NCBI RefSeq assembly: GCF_902706095.1
Contig: NZ_CACSJP010000003.1
Coordinates: 186,001-250,000 of the forward strand
Length of the DNA stretch: 64,000 bases
From: Rhizobium sp. 18065
GTDB taxonomy: Bacteria; Pseudomonadota; Alphaproteobacteria; Rhizobiales; Rhizobiaceae
Direction of reading: 5' to 3'
Both the position numbers and the translations under genes were made by a program. A model generated the notes under the pieces. The model was not told the DNA's origin, did no database searches, and saw only the letters and a program-made list of their open reading frames with translations. Position 1 is the first letter of the stretch. Each line of letters begins with the position of its first letter. Shown here piece after piece: positions 44,387 through 56,416 of this stretch.

Positions 44387-45553
44387 CTATTCTATGCCGT
44401 AGACCCCAGCGAAATTTTTCATCCGCCTGATGGCAAGCTCTGGATCGTCAAGCGCGTTCGCCTGGTCCGCAAGGCGGAAGATCTCGGCATAGTGGAGGAT
44501 CCCGCGTGCAGTCTGCATGCCGGCAGGCAGGCTGAAATGGGTCTGGTGGCCGTTCAGCCAGGCGAGAAAAACGACGCCCGCCTTGTAATATTGGGTCGGA
44601 GCCTCGAAGATTTTTCGCGACAGGGGCACTGTGGGTTCGAGGACGGCGCGGAAAGTTTCCGTGTCTCCGCTGGCGAGGCAAGCGAGCGCCTTGGATGCTG
44701 AAGGGGCCACTGCATCGAAAATGCCGAGCAAGGCGTGGCTGTGGCGGGTGCCGTCGCCCTCGATAAGTTCCGCGTAGTTGAAGTCGTCGCCGGTGAAGCA
44801 AAGTACGTCTTGCGGCAGTCGGTTGCGCAATGCGATTTCCTTGCTGTTTTCCAGAAGCGAGATCTTTATGCCGTCAACCTTGTCCTTGTTTTGCGAGATA
44901 ATGCTGAGCACGCAGTCGAGCGCTTTTTCGAAATCGCTGCTTCCCCAATAGCCGGTGAGTTGGGGATCGAACATGTCGCCCAGCCAGTGGAGAACAACCT
45001 TGTCCTTGGCCTGGGACAGGATGCGCCCATAGACCTTGGCGTAGTCGTCCGGCGATGTCGCAACGCGGGCGAGTGCGCGGCTTGCCATCATGATGGCGCG
45101 ACCGCCGAATTTTTCCACATATTCGAGTTGTGTTTCGTAGGCGGCGATCACCTCGTCGAGTGATCGGGCGTCTGCTGGTGCCAGATGATCGGTCCCGACA
45201 CCGCAGGCGAGATCGGCGCCCTCGACTGTCTTTGCCTCAGCGAGAGAGCGGCGGATCAGTTCCTGTGCGCCGACCCAGTCCAGCCCCATGCCGCGCTGGG
45301 AGGTGTCCATGGCCTCGGCGATCTTGAAGCCGAGGCTCCACAGATGGTGCCGGAAAGCCATGGTCGTATCCCAGTCGATCGCGGGCCGGTTCCAGGGGTC
45401 ACGATCAATGAGCGGTGCCGAGACGACATGGGCGGCGGCATAGGCGATGCGATTGAAACTCGGTCGGCTGGTGGGTTTTTCGATCGGTGTTCCGACAAGC
45501 CTGTATGGGGTGGCGGTTCCGTCCGCAGCAGGCAGGTTCAATGTCAGGGTCAT
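44387..45553 (-). CDS. DUF993 protein (dihydrodipicolinate-synthase-like)
   Basis: 388 residues from the ATG at 45553 (gaggagaacagcc upstream). I recognise the rhizobial DUF993 family, often labelled dihydrodipicolinate synthase family, a TIM-barrel lyase/aldolase relative of unproven function. Visible landmarks: MSRALAR-like VVLHWLGDMFDPQLTGYWG, VDGIKISLLENSKEIALRNR with a candidate Schiff-base Lys in GIKISLL, and CFTGDDFNYAELIEGDG. Divergent from a LacI regulator with palindromic sites in the shared promoter, so it belongs with the gene set at 45813-51765. Could cleave a keto-sugar acid intermediate (inference). Confidence 0.75.
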   Translation of the reverse strand: MTLTLNLPAADGTATPYRLVGTPIEKPTSRPSFNRIAYAAAHVVSAPLIDRDPWNRPAIDWDTTMAFRHHLWSLGFKIAEAMDTSQRGMGLDWVGAQELIRRSLAEAKTVEGADLACGVGTDHLAPADARSLDEVIAAYETQLEYVEKFGGRAIMMASRALARVATSPDDYAKVYGRILSQAKDKVVLHWLGDMFDPQLTGYWGSSDFEKALDCVLSIISQNKDKVDGIKISLLENSKEIALRNRLPQDVLCFTGDDFNYAELIEGDGTRHSHALLGIFDAVAPSASKALACLASGDTETFRAVLEPTVPLSRKIFEAPTQYYKAGVVFLAWLNGHQTHFSLPAGMQTARGILHYAEIFRLADQANALDDPELAIRRMKNFAGVYGIE

Positions 45554-45585
45554 GGCTGTTCTCCTCGTCCGTGCCAATTGCAATA

Positions 45586-45603
45586 ATTTAGATCGTTCCA
45601 AAT
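45586..45603. promoter_or_regulatory. Imperfect LacI-type operator at DUF993 promoter
   Basis: Dyad centred on CG (45594/45595): left ATTTAGATC, right GTTCCAAAT, matching at 7 of 9 positions. Half-site GTTCCAA is shared with the perfect operator at 45758. Confidence 0.6.
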
Positions 45604-45757
45604 TTCAAGGTGGATACTCGGCCATCTTCGCGCGTCATTCTGCCCTTTGACGGCTGCTTCGAGCAGTTTGTTGTCAAAAGGCATGTTGATTCAGTTGGGC
45701 ATCATCTTTTCTGGTGTGCGATGGTCAAGTGTCGCGGTGTAGGTTTCTCTCTTGACG

Positions 45758-45775
45758 AATTGGAACGTTCCAATT
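45758..45775. promoter_or_regulatory. Perfect LacI-type operator upstream of LacI gene
   Basis: AATTGGAACGTTCCAATT, 18-bp perfect palindrome with central CG, 37 bp before the regulator start. Likely autoregulatory and controlling the operon behind it. Confidence 0.82.
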
Positions 45776-45812
45776 ATTGAGTGTGAACTTGCCGAAGTCA
45801 TGGGAGGGCTTG

Positions 45813-47860
<2,048 letters not shown>

Positions 47861-47871
47861 GTAGAGCCGCC

Positions 47872-49485
47872 ATGAATAAGCACATCACCCCCGCCGCAGC
47901 CGCAGACTTGATCCCGGATGGGGCCGTGGTGTCCGTCTCATCGTCCAGTGGCCTCGGCTGCCCTGACCTGATGCTGAAGGCCATCGGTGAGCGTTTTGAG
48001 GCCACCGGCCATCCGCGCGACATAACAACACTGCATCCGATTGCCGCCGGTGACATGAGCGGTATCAAGGGTGTCGATCACATCGCGAGGAAAGGCCTGC
48101 TGAAGCGGATTCTGGGCGGCTCTTATCCATCGGGCCCTTCGACAGCAGAGCCGCCGCTGATCTGGCAGATGATCACCGGTAACGAAATCCCGGCCTACAA
48201 CATTCCTTCGGGCATTCTGTTCGACATGCACCGAGAGGCGGCCGCCAAGCGTCCGGGCGTCTTGACTAAGGTCGGGCTGGACACATTCGTCGACCCGCAA
48301 CGCCACGGATGCGCCATGAATGCGGCCGCCGCCGGCGAACCTGTGGTGAAGCGCGTTGAATTCGAGGGGGAGGAATGGCTGTTTTTCCCGTCGATCATCC
48401 CGCAGGTGGCCGTCATCCGGGCAACAACGGCCGACGAGCACGGCAACCTGACCTATGAACATGAAGGCGCCTATCTCGGCGGTCTCGACCAGGCGCTCGC
48501 CGCCCGCAACAATGGCGGCATCATCATCGCCCAGGTCAAGCGAATTGCCAAAGAGGGATCGCTTAAACCCCATGACGTGCGTGTGCCGGGTATGCTTGTC
48601 GATTACATCGTGGTCGATCCCGACCAGAAACAGACGACGCAGACCGTCTACGATCCGGCGATCTCCGGCGAGATATTTCGTCCGCTGGAGACGTTCAGCG
48701 TGCCGGAGTTCAATATCCAGAAGGTGATTGCCCGGCGCGTGGCGCAGGAGTTGCAGGCCAATAGCTGCGTCAATCTCGGTTTCGGCATTTCCGCCAATGT
48801 GCCGCGCATCTTGATGGAGGAGGGTCTGCATGGGGCTGTGACCTGGGTGATCGAACAGGGCGCTGTCGGGGGCGTGCCGCTTCTCGATTTTGCGTTTGGC
48901 TGCGCGTCGAATGCCGATGCCTACATGCCGTCGCCCTACCAGTTTACCTATTTTCAGGGCGGCGGCTTTGATGCCTCGCTGCTTTCCTTCCTGGAGATCG
49001 ACAAGCATGGCTCCGTCAACGTTTCAAAGCTGTCCTTCCGCCCGCATGTGACAGCAGGGGCTGGCGGCTTTGTCGATATCACAGCCAGGGCTCGCAAGAT
49101 CGTCTTTTCCGGCATGTTCAACGCCGGCGCAAAGCTTGCCATCGACGCTGGCAAGCTGGTGATCGAAAAGGAAGGAAAGCTGAAAAAGCTGGTGAACGAA
49201 GTCGAACACGTCACCTTTTCAGGCAAGCGTGCGATCGAACAGGGTCAGGACATCACCTATGTCACGGAGCGCTGTGTAATGAAGCTGACGCAGGCCGGTA
49301 TGATGCTGACCGAGATCGCGCCGGGCATCGACCTTCAGACAGATATTCTCGACCAGTCGGAATTCCAGCTGGCGGTTTCCCCGGATCTCAAGACGATGGA
49401 TGCGGCGCTCTTTGCCGAAGGCCGCATCGGCCTTGATCTGCCGGCCAAGGCGCCCCGTGTTCTGGAGGGGCGTTTCCATGGCTAG
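47872..49485 (+). CDS. Acyl-CoA:carboxylate CoA-transferase (class I)
   Basis: 537 residues. Fused alpha-beta CoA-transferase like propionate/acetate CoA-transferase. The probable active-site Glu328 (WVIEQGAVGGVP) would form the glutamyl-CoA thioester. N-terminal half opens DLIPDGAVVSVSSSSGLGCP; C-terminal half has FVDITARARKIVFSGMF. Start ATG at 47872, 11 bp after the oxidoreductase stop. Presumably activates a short carboxylic acid produced from the substrate, for the hydratase encoded next. Confidence 0.85.
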   Translation: MNKHITPAAAADLIPDGAVVSVSSSSGLGCPDLMLKAIGERFEATGHPRDITTLHPIAAGDMSGIKGVDHIARKGLLKRILGGSYPSGPSTAEPPLIWQMITGNEIPAYNIPSGILFDMHREAAAKRPGVLTKVGLDTFVDPQRHGCAMNAAAAGEPVVKRVEFEGEEWLFFPSIIPQVAVIRATTADEHGNLTYEHEGAYLGGLDQALAARNNGGIIIAQVKRIAKEGSLKPHDVRVPGMLVDYIVVDPDQKQTTQTVYDPAISGEIFRPLETFSVPEFNIQKVIARRVAQELQANSCVNLGFGISANVPRILMEEGLHGAVTWVIEQGAVGGVPLLDFAFGCASNADAYMPSPYQFTYFQGGGFDASLLSFLEIDKHGSVNVSKLSFRPHVTAGAGGFVDITARARKIVFSGMFNAGAKLAIDAGKLVIEKEGKLKKLVNEVEHVTFSGKRAIEQGQDITYVTERCVMKLTQAGMMLTEIAPGIDLQTDILDQSEFQLAVSPDLKTMDAALFAEGRIGLDLPAKAPRVLEGRFHG

Positions 49486-50257
49486 CGGTACGGTCCGGAT
49501 CGATATCGAGGAGCATGTGGCGATCCTCACCGTGTCGCGACCGGAAAAGCGCAATGCGCTCGACCTCGACATGCTGAAAGCGCTGGTCGATGCCGCCGAC
49601 CAGGTGGAGGCAAATGACCAGGTTCGCGCGGCCGTCCTCACAGGCGAAGGCAAGGGTTTCAGCGCCGGCGGCGACATCAAGGCCTGGGGTGGCATGCGGC
49701 CGGAAGAATTCGGCCACGCCTGGGTCCGCCACGGTCACCGTGTGTTTGAAAGACTGGCAACGCTGCGCATGCCGCTGATCGCGGCGATCAACGGCGATGC
49801 ACTGGGCGGTGGTCTGGAGCTTGCCGGTGTTGCGGATATCCGGATCGCCGAAGAGCAGATCCGGGTTGGTCTGCCCGAGACCGGGCTTGGCATGGTGCCC
49901 GGCTGGTCCGGCACGCAGAGGCTCGTCAAGCGTTTCGGCGCGCAGGTGGTGCGCCGCATGGTGCTCGGCGGCGAAATCTTCATGGCTGAAGAGGCGCAGA
50001 CACTCGGGATCGTCGATACCGTGACCTCGACCGGAAACGCGGTGGAAGCCGCGAAGGACTATGCGAGGCGCGTCTCCGCACGGGGGCCTGCAGCACTCGA
50101 AATCGTCAAGCTCATGATCGCTGCCTCGAGCGGCGAAGACAATGGCGCGGCTGTCGAGGCGCTCGGATCTATTCTGGCGGCAAAGACCGGCGACCTCAAA
50201 GAAGGTGTATCCGCATTCAGCGAGAAGCGCCCGCCACATTTCAAGGGAGAATGGTAA
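49478..50257 (+). CDS. Enoyl-CoA hydratase/isomerase family protein
   Basis: 259 residues. Crotonase fold with both oxyanion-hole segments (FSAGGDIKA, GDALGGGLELA) and both acidic catalytic positions of true hydratases (Glu114, Glu134). Overlaps the CoA-transferase stop by eight bases and the aldehyde dehydrogenase start by one. Expected to hydrate an enoyl-CoA made from the CoA-transferase product; the specific substrate is unknown. Confidence 0.85.
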   Translation: MASGTVRIDIEEHVAILTVSRPEKRNALDLDMLKALVDAADQVEANDQVRAAVLTGEGKGFSAGGDIKAWGGMRPEEFGHAWVRHGHRVFERLATLRMPLIAAINGDALGGGLELAGVADIRIAEEQIRVGLPETGLGMVPGWSGTQRLVKRFGAQVVRRMVLGGEIFMAEEAQTLGIVDTVTSTGNAVEAAKDYARRVSARGPAALEIVKLMIAASSGEDNGAAVEALGSILAAKTGDLKEGVSAFSEKRPPHFKGEW

Positions 50258-51765
50258 TGACAGTCCTGGTAAGCCCGAAAGCGCTGAGCGACACGACTGC
50301 GCGCGACTTCAAGATGCTGATCGATGGTCAATGGGTTGAGGGCAGCGGTGCGCCGATTGAGCGCGTTGCGCCAAGCCATGGCGTCATCGTCAGCCGTTTC
50401 CAGGGGGGGAGCAAGGCCGATGCGGAACGCGCCATCGCCGCTGCGCGCAAGGCGTTCGATGATGGCCCATGGCCACGAATGACTGCATCCGAACGCTCAG
50501 CTATCCTGCTGAAGGCCGCGGATCTTATTGCCGCGCGTGCCGAAGAACTTGCCTATCTCGATGCGATCGAGGCCGGTAAGCCGATCAGCCAGGTTCGCGG
50601 TGAAATCGCCGGATCTGTCGACATCTGGCGTTATGCCGCGGCCCTTGCCCGCGACTTGCATGGCGAAAGCTACAACACGTTGGGTGACGGCACGCTTGGC
50701 GTGGTGCTGCGCGAGGCGATCGGCGTGGTGTCGATCATCACGCCATGGAACTTTCCCTTCCTGATCGTTGGACAGAAGCTGCCCTTCGCTCTGGCGGCCG
50801 GTTGCACCACCGTGGTCAAGCCATCCGAACTGTCATCTGGATCGACCATCGTGCTGGGCGAGATCCTGCTTGAAGCGGGTGTGCCGAAAGGCGTCGTCAA
50901 CATCGTGACGGGAACCGGTCCGGAGGTCGGCGCGGTGCTGACCGCGCATCCGGATGTCGACATGGTGTCCTTTACCGGTTCGACCGGTGTCGGCAAGCTG
51001 ACGATGAGAAACGCAGCCGAGATGTTGAAAAAGGTCTCGCTGGAACTCGGCGGCAAGAACCCGCAGATCGTCTTTCCCGATTGTGATCTCGACGCTTTTG
51101 TCGATGCGGCCGTCTTCGGCGCCTATTTCAATGCTGGCGAGTGCTGCAATGCCGGTTCCAGGCTCATTCTGCACAAGAGCATAGCCGGCGATGTGGTAGC
51201 TCGCATTGCCGAATTGTCGAAGAAGGTGCGCGTTGGCGATCCGCTCGATCCGACCACCCAGGTTGGTGCGATCATCACGCCGCAGCATCTCGAGAAGATC
51301 TCGCGCTATGTCTCGGGCGCGACAGAGAGCGGTGCCGCAATCTCCCATGGTGGCCAGACGCTCGACTTCGGCATGGGCCAGTTCATGGCCCCTACGATCC
51401 TGTCGGGGGTGACACCCGACATGGCCGTCGCCCGCGAGGAGGTCTTCGGTCCGGTGTTGTCGGTTCTGACATTCGAGACGACGGCGGAGGCGATCAAAAT
51501 TGCCAATTCCATCGACTACGGCCTTTCGGCCGGGGTCTGGAGCCGGGATTTCGACACATGCCTGACGATTGGCCGCAATGTGCGTGCCGGGACCGTCTGG
51601 ATGAACACCTTCATGGATGGTGCCTCGGAACTTCCCTTCGGCGGTTACAAACAATCAGGCCTTGGCCGGGAACTCGGTCGCCATGCTGTCGAGGACTATA
51701 CGGAGACCAAGACGCTGAACATGCATATCGGCAACCGTACCAACTGGTGGATGCCGCGCGCCTGA
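50257..51765 (+). CDS. NAD(P)-dependent aldehyde dehydrogenase
   Basis: 502 residues, start at 50257 (six bases after gggaga; an ATG at 50251 lies too close to it). Catalytic Cys297 (GECCNAGSR), general base Glu263 (LELGGKN), cofactor loop FTGSTGVGKL, and Asn in ITPWNFPFL. Most similar in outline to betaine/gamma-glutamyl-type ALDHs (FNAGECC...LPFGGYKQSGLGRELG). Last gene of the operon. Substrate not determined. Confidence 0.9.
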   Translation: MTVLVSPKALSDTTARDFKMLIDGQWVEGSGAPIERVAPSHGVIVSRFQGGSKADAERAIAAARKAFDDGPWPRMTASERSAILLKAADLIAARAEELAYLDAIEAGKPISQVRGEIAGSVDIWRYAAALARDLHGESYNTLGDGTLGVVLREAIGVVSIITPWNFPFLIVGQKLPFALAAGCTTVVKPSELSSGSTIVLGEILLEAGVPKGVVNIVTGTGPEVGAVLTAHPDVDMVSFTGSTGVGKLTMRNAAEMLKKVSLELGGKNPQIVFPDCDLDAFVDAAVFGAYFNAGECCNAGSRLILHKSIAGDVVARIAELSKKVRVGDPLDPTTQVGAIITPQHLEKISRYVSGATESGAAISHGGQTLDFGMGQFMAPTILSGVTPDMAVAREEVFGPVLSVLTFETTAEAIKIANSIDYGLSAGVWSRDFDTCLTIGRNVRAGTVWMNTFMDGASELPFGGYKQSGLGRELGRHAVEDYTETKTLNMHIGNRTNWWMPRA

Positions 51766-51829
51766 CGCGTTTCTGGGAGGATCGGCAATGGCCGGAGTAT
51801 CTATGGGAAATCGACGGGAAACGGACAGA

Positions 51830-52888
51830 TCAGCGGCTGGCAGTGGCAAAGCCGATCTGCGGTGGCATCAGCAATTGCATGTCGCTCGCATGCGGGTCGG
51901 CGATACGGCGGATCAGAAGTCGGCCGAGCTGTTCGCCGGCGGCCGTAAGATCCTCGTAAATGGTCTCGACGCCGGGCTGGATATCGGACAGCAGTCGCGA
52001 GGTCTGTTTCGCGACCATGTCATAGTGCTGGCCAAGCGCCCAGCCGGACTCGTTGAGCCCGGTGATCGTCGCCATGGCAGATACTTCGCCGGGGCAGATC
52101 AGCCCATCCGGGCTGTCCGGCTGCAGTGCCCGGGCGCGAAAGTGGTCGCGCACTTCACCGGCCGCGGAATCGAGTGTGATGGTATCAAGCAGTTCATAGG
52201 CGACGCCCGCCTCGCGAACCGCGGTCATGAACCCATGCAGCATATGCTGGCTGAAGGTCAGCCGTCGGGAAGGCAGGATGATCGTCAGCTTCTGCCGTCC
52301 CTTGGCGATCAGACGGCGTGCCGCCTCGTAGGCGAAGGCATAGTTGTCGTAGTCGACATAGGGGTGCGGGGTGGAAAACTCCGTGCGGCCGTGGCTGACA
52401 AAGGGAAAGTTGTTTTCCAGCAGCAGACGCACACGGGTGTCGAGCTGTTCCGTGCGGGTGAATATCAGGCCGTCGGCGAGATTATTGCGAACGATGTAGT
52501 CGACCGCCTCCACATTCGACGTGTCGACGAAATTGGGCATGACGATCAGATGATAGGCCGTACCTTGCAGGGCCTTCGTGAGGCCGTACAGCAGGGACGT
52601 GCCAAAGCCGAGGATTTCCTCATGCGGATCGAGCAGGACGCTGACGACATTGGTGCGGCCGGTCTTCAGGCGTTGCGCGGCCCTGTCCGGCGAATAGCCC
52701 ACGCTGAGGGCCACTTCACGCACCCGCTTGCGAGTGTCGTGATTGATGAGCGGGTCGTCGGAAAGAGCCCGCGAAATGGTGGTGACTGCCAGGCCGGTAA
52801 GCTCGGCAATCGTTCGCAGCGTAGGTCTGCCGGATCGTCTTCCGGTCGTCGGTTGACTGGTGGTCGGGGAGGGTTTTTCTTTCGGCAC
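51830..52888 (-). CDS. LacI-family regulator of second CUT1/GMC operon
   Basis: 352 residues from a GTG at 52888. Unusual basic N-terminal extension (RSGRPTLR) before the helix-turn-helix TIAELTGLAVTTISRALSDDP. Effector domain follows (NVVSVLLDPHEEILGFGTSL). No strong ribosome site before the GTG. Divergent from the transport operon at 53215 across a region with two LacI-type palindromes. Confidence 0.85.
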   Translation of the reverse strand: MPKEKPSPTTSQPTTGRRSGRPTLRTIAELTGLAVTTISRALSDDPLINHDTRKRVREVALSVGYSPDRAAQRLKTGRTNVVSVLLDPHEEILGFGTSLLYGLTKALQGTAYHLIVMPNFVDTSNVEAVDYIVRNNLADGLIFTRTEQLDTRVRLLLENNFPFVSHGRTEFSTPHPYVDYDNYAFAYEAARRLIAKGRQKLTIILPSRRLTFSQHMLHGFMTAVREAGVAYELLDTITLDSAAGEVRDHFRARALQPDSPDGLICPGEVSAMATITGLNESGWALGQHYDMVAKQTSRLLSDIQPGVETIYEDLTAAGEQLGRLLIRRIADPHASDMQLLMPPQIGFATASR

Positions 52889-52964
52889 GCGGGAACTGCT
52901 TTTCGGATGAATTCTGATGTGACGATAGCGCGAGACCAGTGGTTGGACAATGCGTCTTCTTTAG

Positions 52965-52984
52965 AATTTAAAACGTTTCCAATT
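52965..52984. promoter_or_regulatory. LacI-type operator near regulator gene
   Basis: AATTTAAAAC-GTTTCCAATT, 8 of 10 dyad positions, central CG. 77 bp upstream of the LacI start at 52888. Confidence 0.7.
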
Positions 52985-53085
52985 TCCATCCTTTGCCAAG
53001 TAGGCGACAGGAATTTGCTGCGTTGCGGTAAATTTATCATTGTATGATGTGATTTTCGAACCGATTGAGGATCTTGACTCTGCGT

Positions 53086-53105
53086 AATTTGTAACGTTTT
53101 AAATT
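53086..53105. promoter_or_regulatory. LacI-type operator near transport operon
   Basis: AATTTGTAAC-GTTTTAAATT, 8 of 10 dyad positions, 110 bp before the binding-protein start. Same form as the site at 52965; centres 121 bp apart, which would allow DNA looping. Confidence 0.7.
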
Positions 53106-53214
53106 AATTGGCGGCACTATGCCGTGGGAGGAGTTGCCATCTGTCCATCTGGACGGGTGGCTTGGGAAAGCGGGGCAGTTGTCCCGCATGTTGACTTGCA
53201 AACGGGAGGATACG

Positions 53215-54465
53215 ATGCGCAAGTTTTTGATGACGACGGCAGCAATGGCATTGGCACTGGGAGTGACGCACGGCGGTGCCCGCGCGGCCGAAGGCGTAGA
53301 GGTTCTGCACTGGTGGACATCGGGCGGCGAGGCTGCGGCGCTCGACGTTCTGAAAAAGGATCTGGAAGGCAAGGGGATCGCTTGGACCGACATGCCGGTT
53401 GCCGGCGGCGGCGGCACCGAGGCGATGACCGTCCTGCGCGCCCGTGTGACGGCCGGCAATGCGCCGACCGCCGTACAGATGCTCGGCTTCGATATTCTCG
53501 ACTGGGCCAAGGAAGGTGCACTCGGCAATCTCGATGACATCGCGGCCAAGGAAGGTTGGGACAAGGTCATCCCGACGGCACTGCAGCAGTTCTCGAAATA
53601 TGACGGGCACTGGATCGCAGCGCCGGTCAACGTTCATTCGACCAACTGGGTCTGGATCAACAAGGCGGCCCTGGACAAGGCTGGCGGCAAGGAGCCTGCC
53701 AACTGGGACGAACTAGTCGCGCTGCTCGACAAGTTCAAGGAACAGGGCATTACCCCGGTCGCCCACGGAGGCCAGCCCTGGCAGGATGCGACGATCTTCG
53801 ATGCCGTCGTGCTCTCGCTCGGCAATGATTTCTACAAGCAGGCTTTCATCGACCTCGATCCGGCAGCGCTGGGTGGTGACAAGATGAAGGAGGCCTTCGA
53901 CCGCATGACGAAACTGCGGTCCTATGTTGATGACAATTTCTCCGGTCGCGACTGGAACCTCGCATCCGCCATGGTCATCGAGAACAAGGCCGGCCTGCAG
54001 TTCATGGGCGATTGGGCGAAGGGTGAGTTCATCAAGGCGAACAAGAAGCCGGGCACCGATTTCGTCTGCATGCGCTTCCCGGGCACACAGGGATCGGTGA
54101 CCTTCAATTCCGACCAGTTTGCCATGTTCAAGGTGGCCGATGCCAAGGTCCCGTCGCAGCTTGAAATGGCAACCGCCATCGAAAGCCCGGCTTTCCAGTC
54201 GGCGTTCAATGTGGTCAAGGGCTCCGCCCCTGCGCGCACGGACGTGTCTGACGAAGCGTTTGATGATTGCGGCAAGAAGGCCATCAAGGATCTCGCCGAG
54301 GCAAACACTGCCGGTTCGCTTTATGGTTCCATGGCCCATGGTCATGCAAATCCGGCCTCAGTGAAGAACGCGATCTACGACGTCGTGACCCGCCAGTTCA
54401 ATGGCGAGCTTTCTTCCGAAGATGCCGTCAAGGAACTCGTCTCAGCCGTCGAGGCCGCGAAGTAA
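53215..54465 (+). CDS. CUT1 sugar ABC binding protein (glucose-like)
   Basis: 416 residues from the ATG at 53215 (gggaggatacg). Signal peptide [17 protein letters not shown] and following, cleavage after ARA (about residue 24). Mature opening [20 protein letters not shown] is typical of the glucose/mannose GtsA-type binding proteins. Two Cys in the C-terminal half ([14 protein letters not shown]), as in those proteins. Ligand unknown; the downstream oxidoreductases suggest a sugar or glycoside. Confidence 0.88.
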   Translation: MRKFLMTTAAMALALGVTHGGARAAEGVEVLHWWTSGGEAAALDVLKKDLEGKGIAWTDMPVAGGGGTEAMTVLRARVTAGNAPTAVQMLGFDILDWAKEGALGNLDDIAAKEGWDKVIPTALQQFSKYDGHWIAAPVNVHSTNWVWINKAALDKAGGKEPANWDELVALLDKFKEQGITPVAHGGQPWQDATIFDAVVLSLGNDFYKQAFIDLDPAALGGDKMKEAFDRMTKLRSYVDDNFSGRDWNLASAMVIENKAGLQFMGDWAKGEFIKANKKPGTDFVCMRFPGTQGSVTFNSDQFAMFKVADAKVPSQLEMATAIESPAFQSAFNVVKGSAPARTDVSDEAFDDCGKKAIKDLAEANTAGSLYGSMAHGHANPASVKNAIYDVVTRQFNGELSSEDAVKELVSAVEAAK

Positions 54466-54480
54466 GCAGGCAAGTAAACT

Positions 54481-54505
54481 CTGTGGGGGGCATGTCCTCC
54501 CACAG
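54481..54505 (+). other. Intercistronic stem-loop after binding protein
   Basis: CTGTGGGGGG/CCTCCCACAG can form a 10-bp stem with one G-U pair and a 5-nt loop, 16 bp after the binding-protein stop. No T-run. Occupies the same place as comparable stem-loops in the other binding-protein-first operons here. Confidence 0.6.
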
Positions 54506-54649
54506 ATGCTGCCGATACCGAAATCCGGAGTGAAGCGATGTCGACGGCAAAATGTGCCGCCGCAGCGGGCGTGGCTACCTTGAGAACCGCCTCGCGCGGA
54601 TCGGGCACATGCCGCTTCACTGTTCGACACAATAAGGGTGGTTAGAGCG

Positions 54650-55528
54650 ATGCAAGGTCGTGACAGACTTCAGGAGTTTTTGCCCAAGCTAGTCCTGGCG
54701 CCGAGCTTCGTGGTCATTATTATTTTTGTTTATGGCTTCATCGCCTATACCGGCTTCCTGTCGCTAACGGACAGCAAGATGCTGCCCTCCTACAATTTCG
54801 TCGGCTTGAGCAATTATTCAAAGCTCTGGGCCTTGCCCCATTGGTGGCGATCGATATCGAACCTGGCGATCTTTGCCTCGCTCTACATTCTGATCTGCTC
54901 GGTTCTGGGTCTGTTTCTGGCAATCCTGCTCGACCAGAAGATCAGGGGCGAGGGCTTTTTGCGGCCCATCTACCTCTACCCGATGGCACTGTCCTTTATC
55001 GTCACGGGCACGGCGTGGAAATGGTTCCTCGATCCTGGCATCGGGCTGCAAAATACCATGCATATCTGGGGTTGGGAGAGCTTTTCCTTCACCTGGATCA
55101 AGGACAACACGATGGCGATCTACTGCGTCGTCATTGCTGCCGTCTGGCAATCATCCGGCTTTGTCATGGCGATGTTTCTCGCCGGCCTTCGTGGTGTCGA
55201 CAACGAGATGATAAAGGCCGCCCAGATGGACGGCGCCTCGACCTTCACCATCTATCGTCGGATCATCATTCCCCTGATGCGTCCGGTCTTCCTGTCGGCC
55301 TTCGTCGTGCTCGCCCATCTTGCCATCAAGGCTTACGACCTTGTCATCGCCTTGACCGGCGGCGGTCCGGGGCAGGCGACGCAGCTGCCTGCAACCTTCA
55401 TGTATTCCTACACCTTTACCCGCAACCAGATGGGCATCGGCGCGTCGTCAGCGATCATCATGATGATCATGATCTTCTCGATCATCATTCCCTATCTCTA
55501 TTCGGAAGTTCGTGGAGGTAACCGCTGA
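54650..55528 (+). CDS. CUT1 ABC permease (MalF type)
   Basis: 292 residues from the ATG at 54650; a GTG 12 bp upstream is also possible. Six spans (first: LVLAPSFVVIIIFVYGFIAY). Coupling motif KAAQMDGASTFTIYRRIIIP and MalF-type LTGGGPGQATQL. A TGATG overlap joins it to the next permease. Confidence 0.9.
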   Translation: MQGRDRLQEFLPKLVLAPSFVVIIIFVYGFIAYTGFLSLTDSKMLPSYNFVGLSNYSKLWALPHWWRSISNLAIFASLYILICSVLGLFLAILLDQKIRGEGFLRPIYLYPMALSFIVTGTAWKWFLDPGIGLQNTMHIWGWESFSFTWIKDNTMAIYCVVIAAVWQSSGFVMAMFLAGLRGVDNEMIKAAQMDGASTFTIYRRIIIPLMRPVFLSAFVVLAHLAIKAYDLVIALTGGGPGQATQLPATFMYSYTFTRNQMGIGASSAIIMMIMIFSIIIPYLYSEVRGGNR

Positions 55529-56412
55529 TGAGCGGCGCTGCAAATCCCCAGAATGCAATCTCGCATGGTCTGCTCACCAGAGCGTTGATCTACACCGCAT
55601 TGATCATTTTCGCCGTCTACTATCTGCTGCCGCTCTATATCATGGTGGTCAACTCACTGAAGCCGCTCGAAGAGATCCGCCAGGGTGGCATGCTCAACCT
55701 GCCCGGCGTGTGGACACTGGAACCCTGGAGACAGGCCTGGTCGGCAGCCCAAATCGGCGTCTCGCCCACAGGTCTCAAGCCCTACTTCATCAACTCGATC
55801 CTGATGGTCATCCCCGCCGTCGCGATTTCGACCATCGTCGGCGCGCTCAACGGCTATGTGCTGACCAAGTGGCAGTTCCGCGGTTCGAACATCTTCTTCG
55901 GCATGCTGCTGCTGTCCTGCTTCATTCCGTTCCAGATCGTCCTGATCCCGATGGCCCGCATTCTTGGCATGCTCGGCCTGGCCGGGTCTATCTGGGGACT
56001 GATCTTCGTCCATGTGATCTATGGCCTGGGCTTCACCACGCTCTACTTCCGCAACTATTATGAGGCATTTCCGACCGAACTTGTGCGCGCAGCCCAGATC
56101 GACGGTGCCAGCTTCTTCCAGATCTTCCGGCGCATCCTGCTGCCGTCTTCCGCGCCGATCATCGTCGTCTCGGTGATCTGGCAATTCACCAATATCTGGA
56201 ACGACTTCCTATTCGGCGCCTCGTTTTCCGGCGCGGGTTCGACACCGATGACCGTGGCCCTCAACAATCTCGTCTCGTCCTCCACGGGCGTGAAAGAATA
56301 CAACGTGCATTTTGCGGGCGCGATCCTCGCCGCCCTGCCAACCCTGATCGTCTACATCGTCTCCGGTCGCTACTTTGTGCGCGGCCTGATGTCCGGTGCT
56401 GTGAAAGGATAA
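55528..56412 (+). CDS. CUT1 ABC permease (MalG type)
   Basis: 294 residues, six spans (first: ALIYTALIIFAVYYLLPLY). Coupling motif ELVRAAQIDGASFFQIFRRI; ending FVRGLMSGAVKG is family-typical. Ribosome site gtggaggt. Four bases separate it from the ATPase gene. Confidence 0.92.
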   Translation: MSGAANPQNAISHGLLTRALIYTALIIFAVYYLLPLYIMVVNSLKPLEEIRQGGMLNLPGVWTLEPWRQAWSAAQIGVSPTGLKPYFINSILMVIPAVAISTIVGALNGYVLTKWQFRGSNIFFGMLLLSCFIPFQIVLIPMARILGMLGLAGSIWGLIFVHVIYGLGFTTLYFRNYYEAFPTELVRAAQIDGASFFQIFRRILLPSSAPIIVVSVIWQFTNIWNDFLFGASFSGAGSTPMTVALNNLVSSSTGVKEYNVHFAGAILAALPTLIVYIVSGRYFVRGLMSGAVKG

Positions 56413-56416
56413 GATC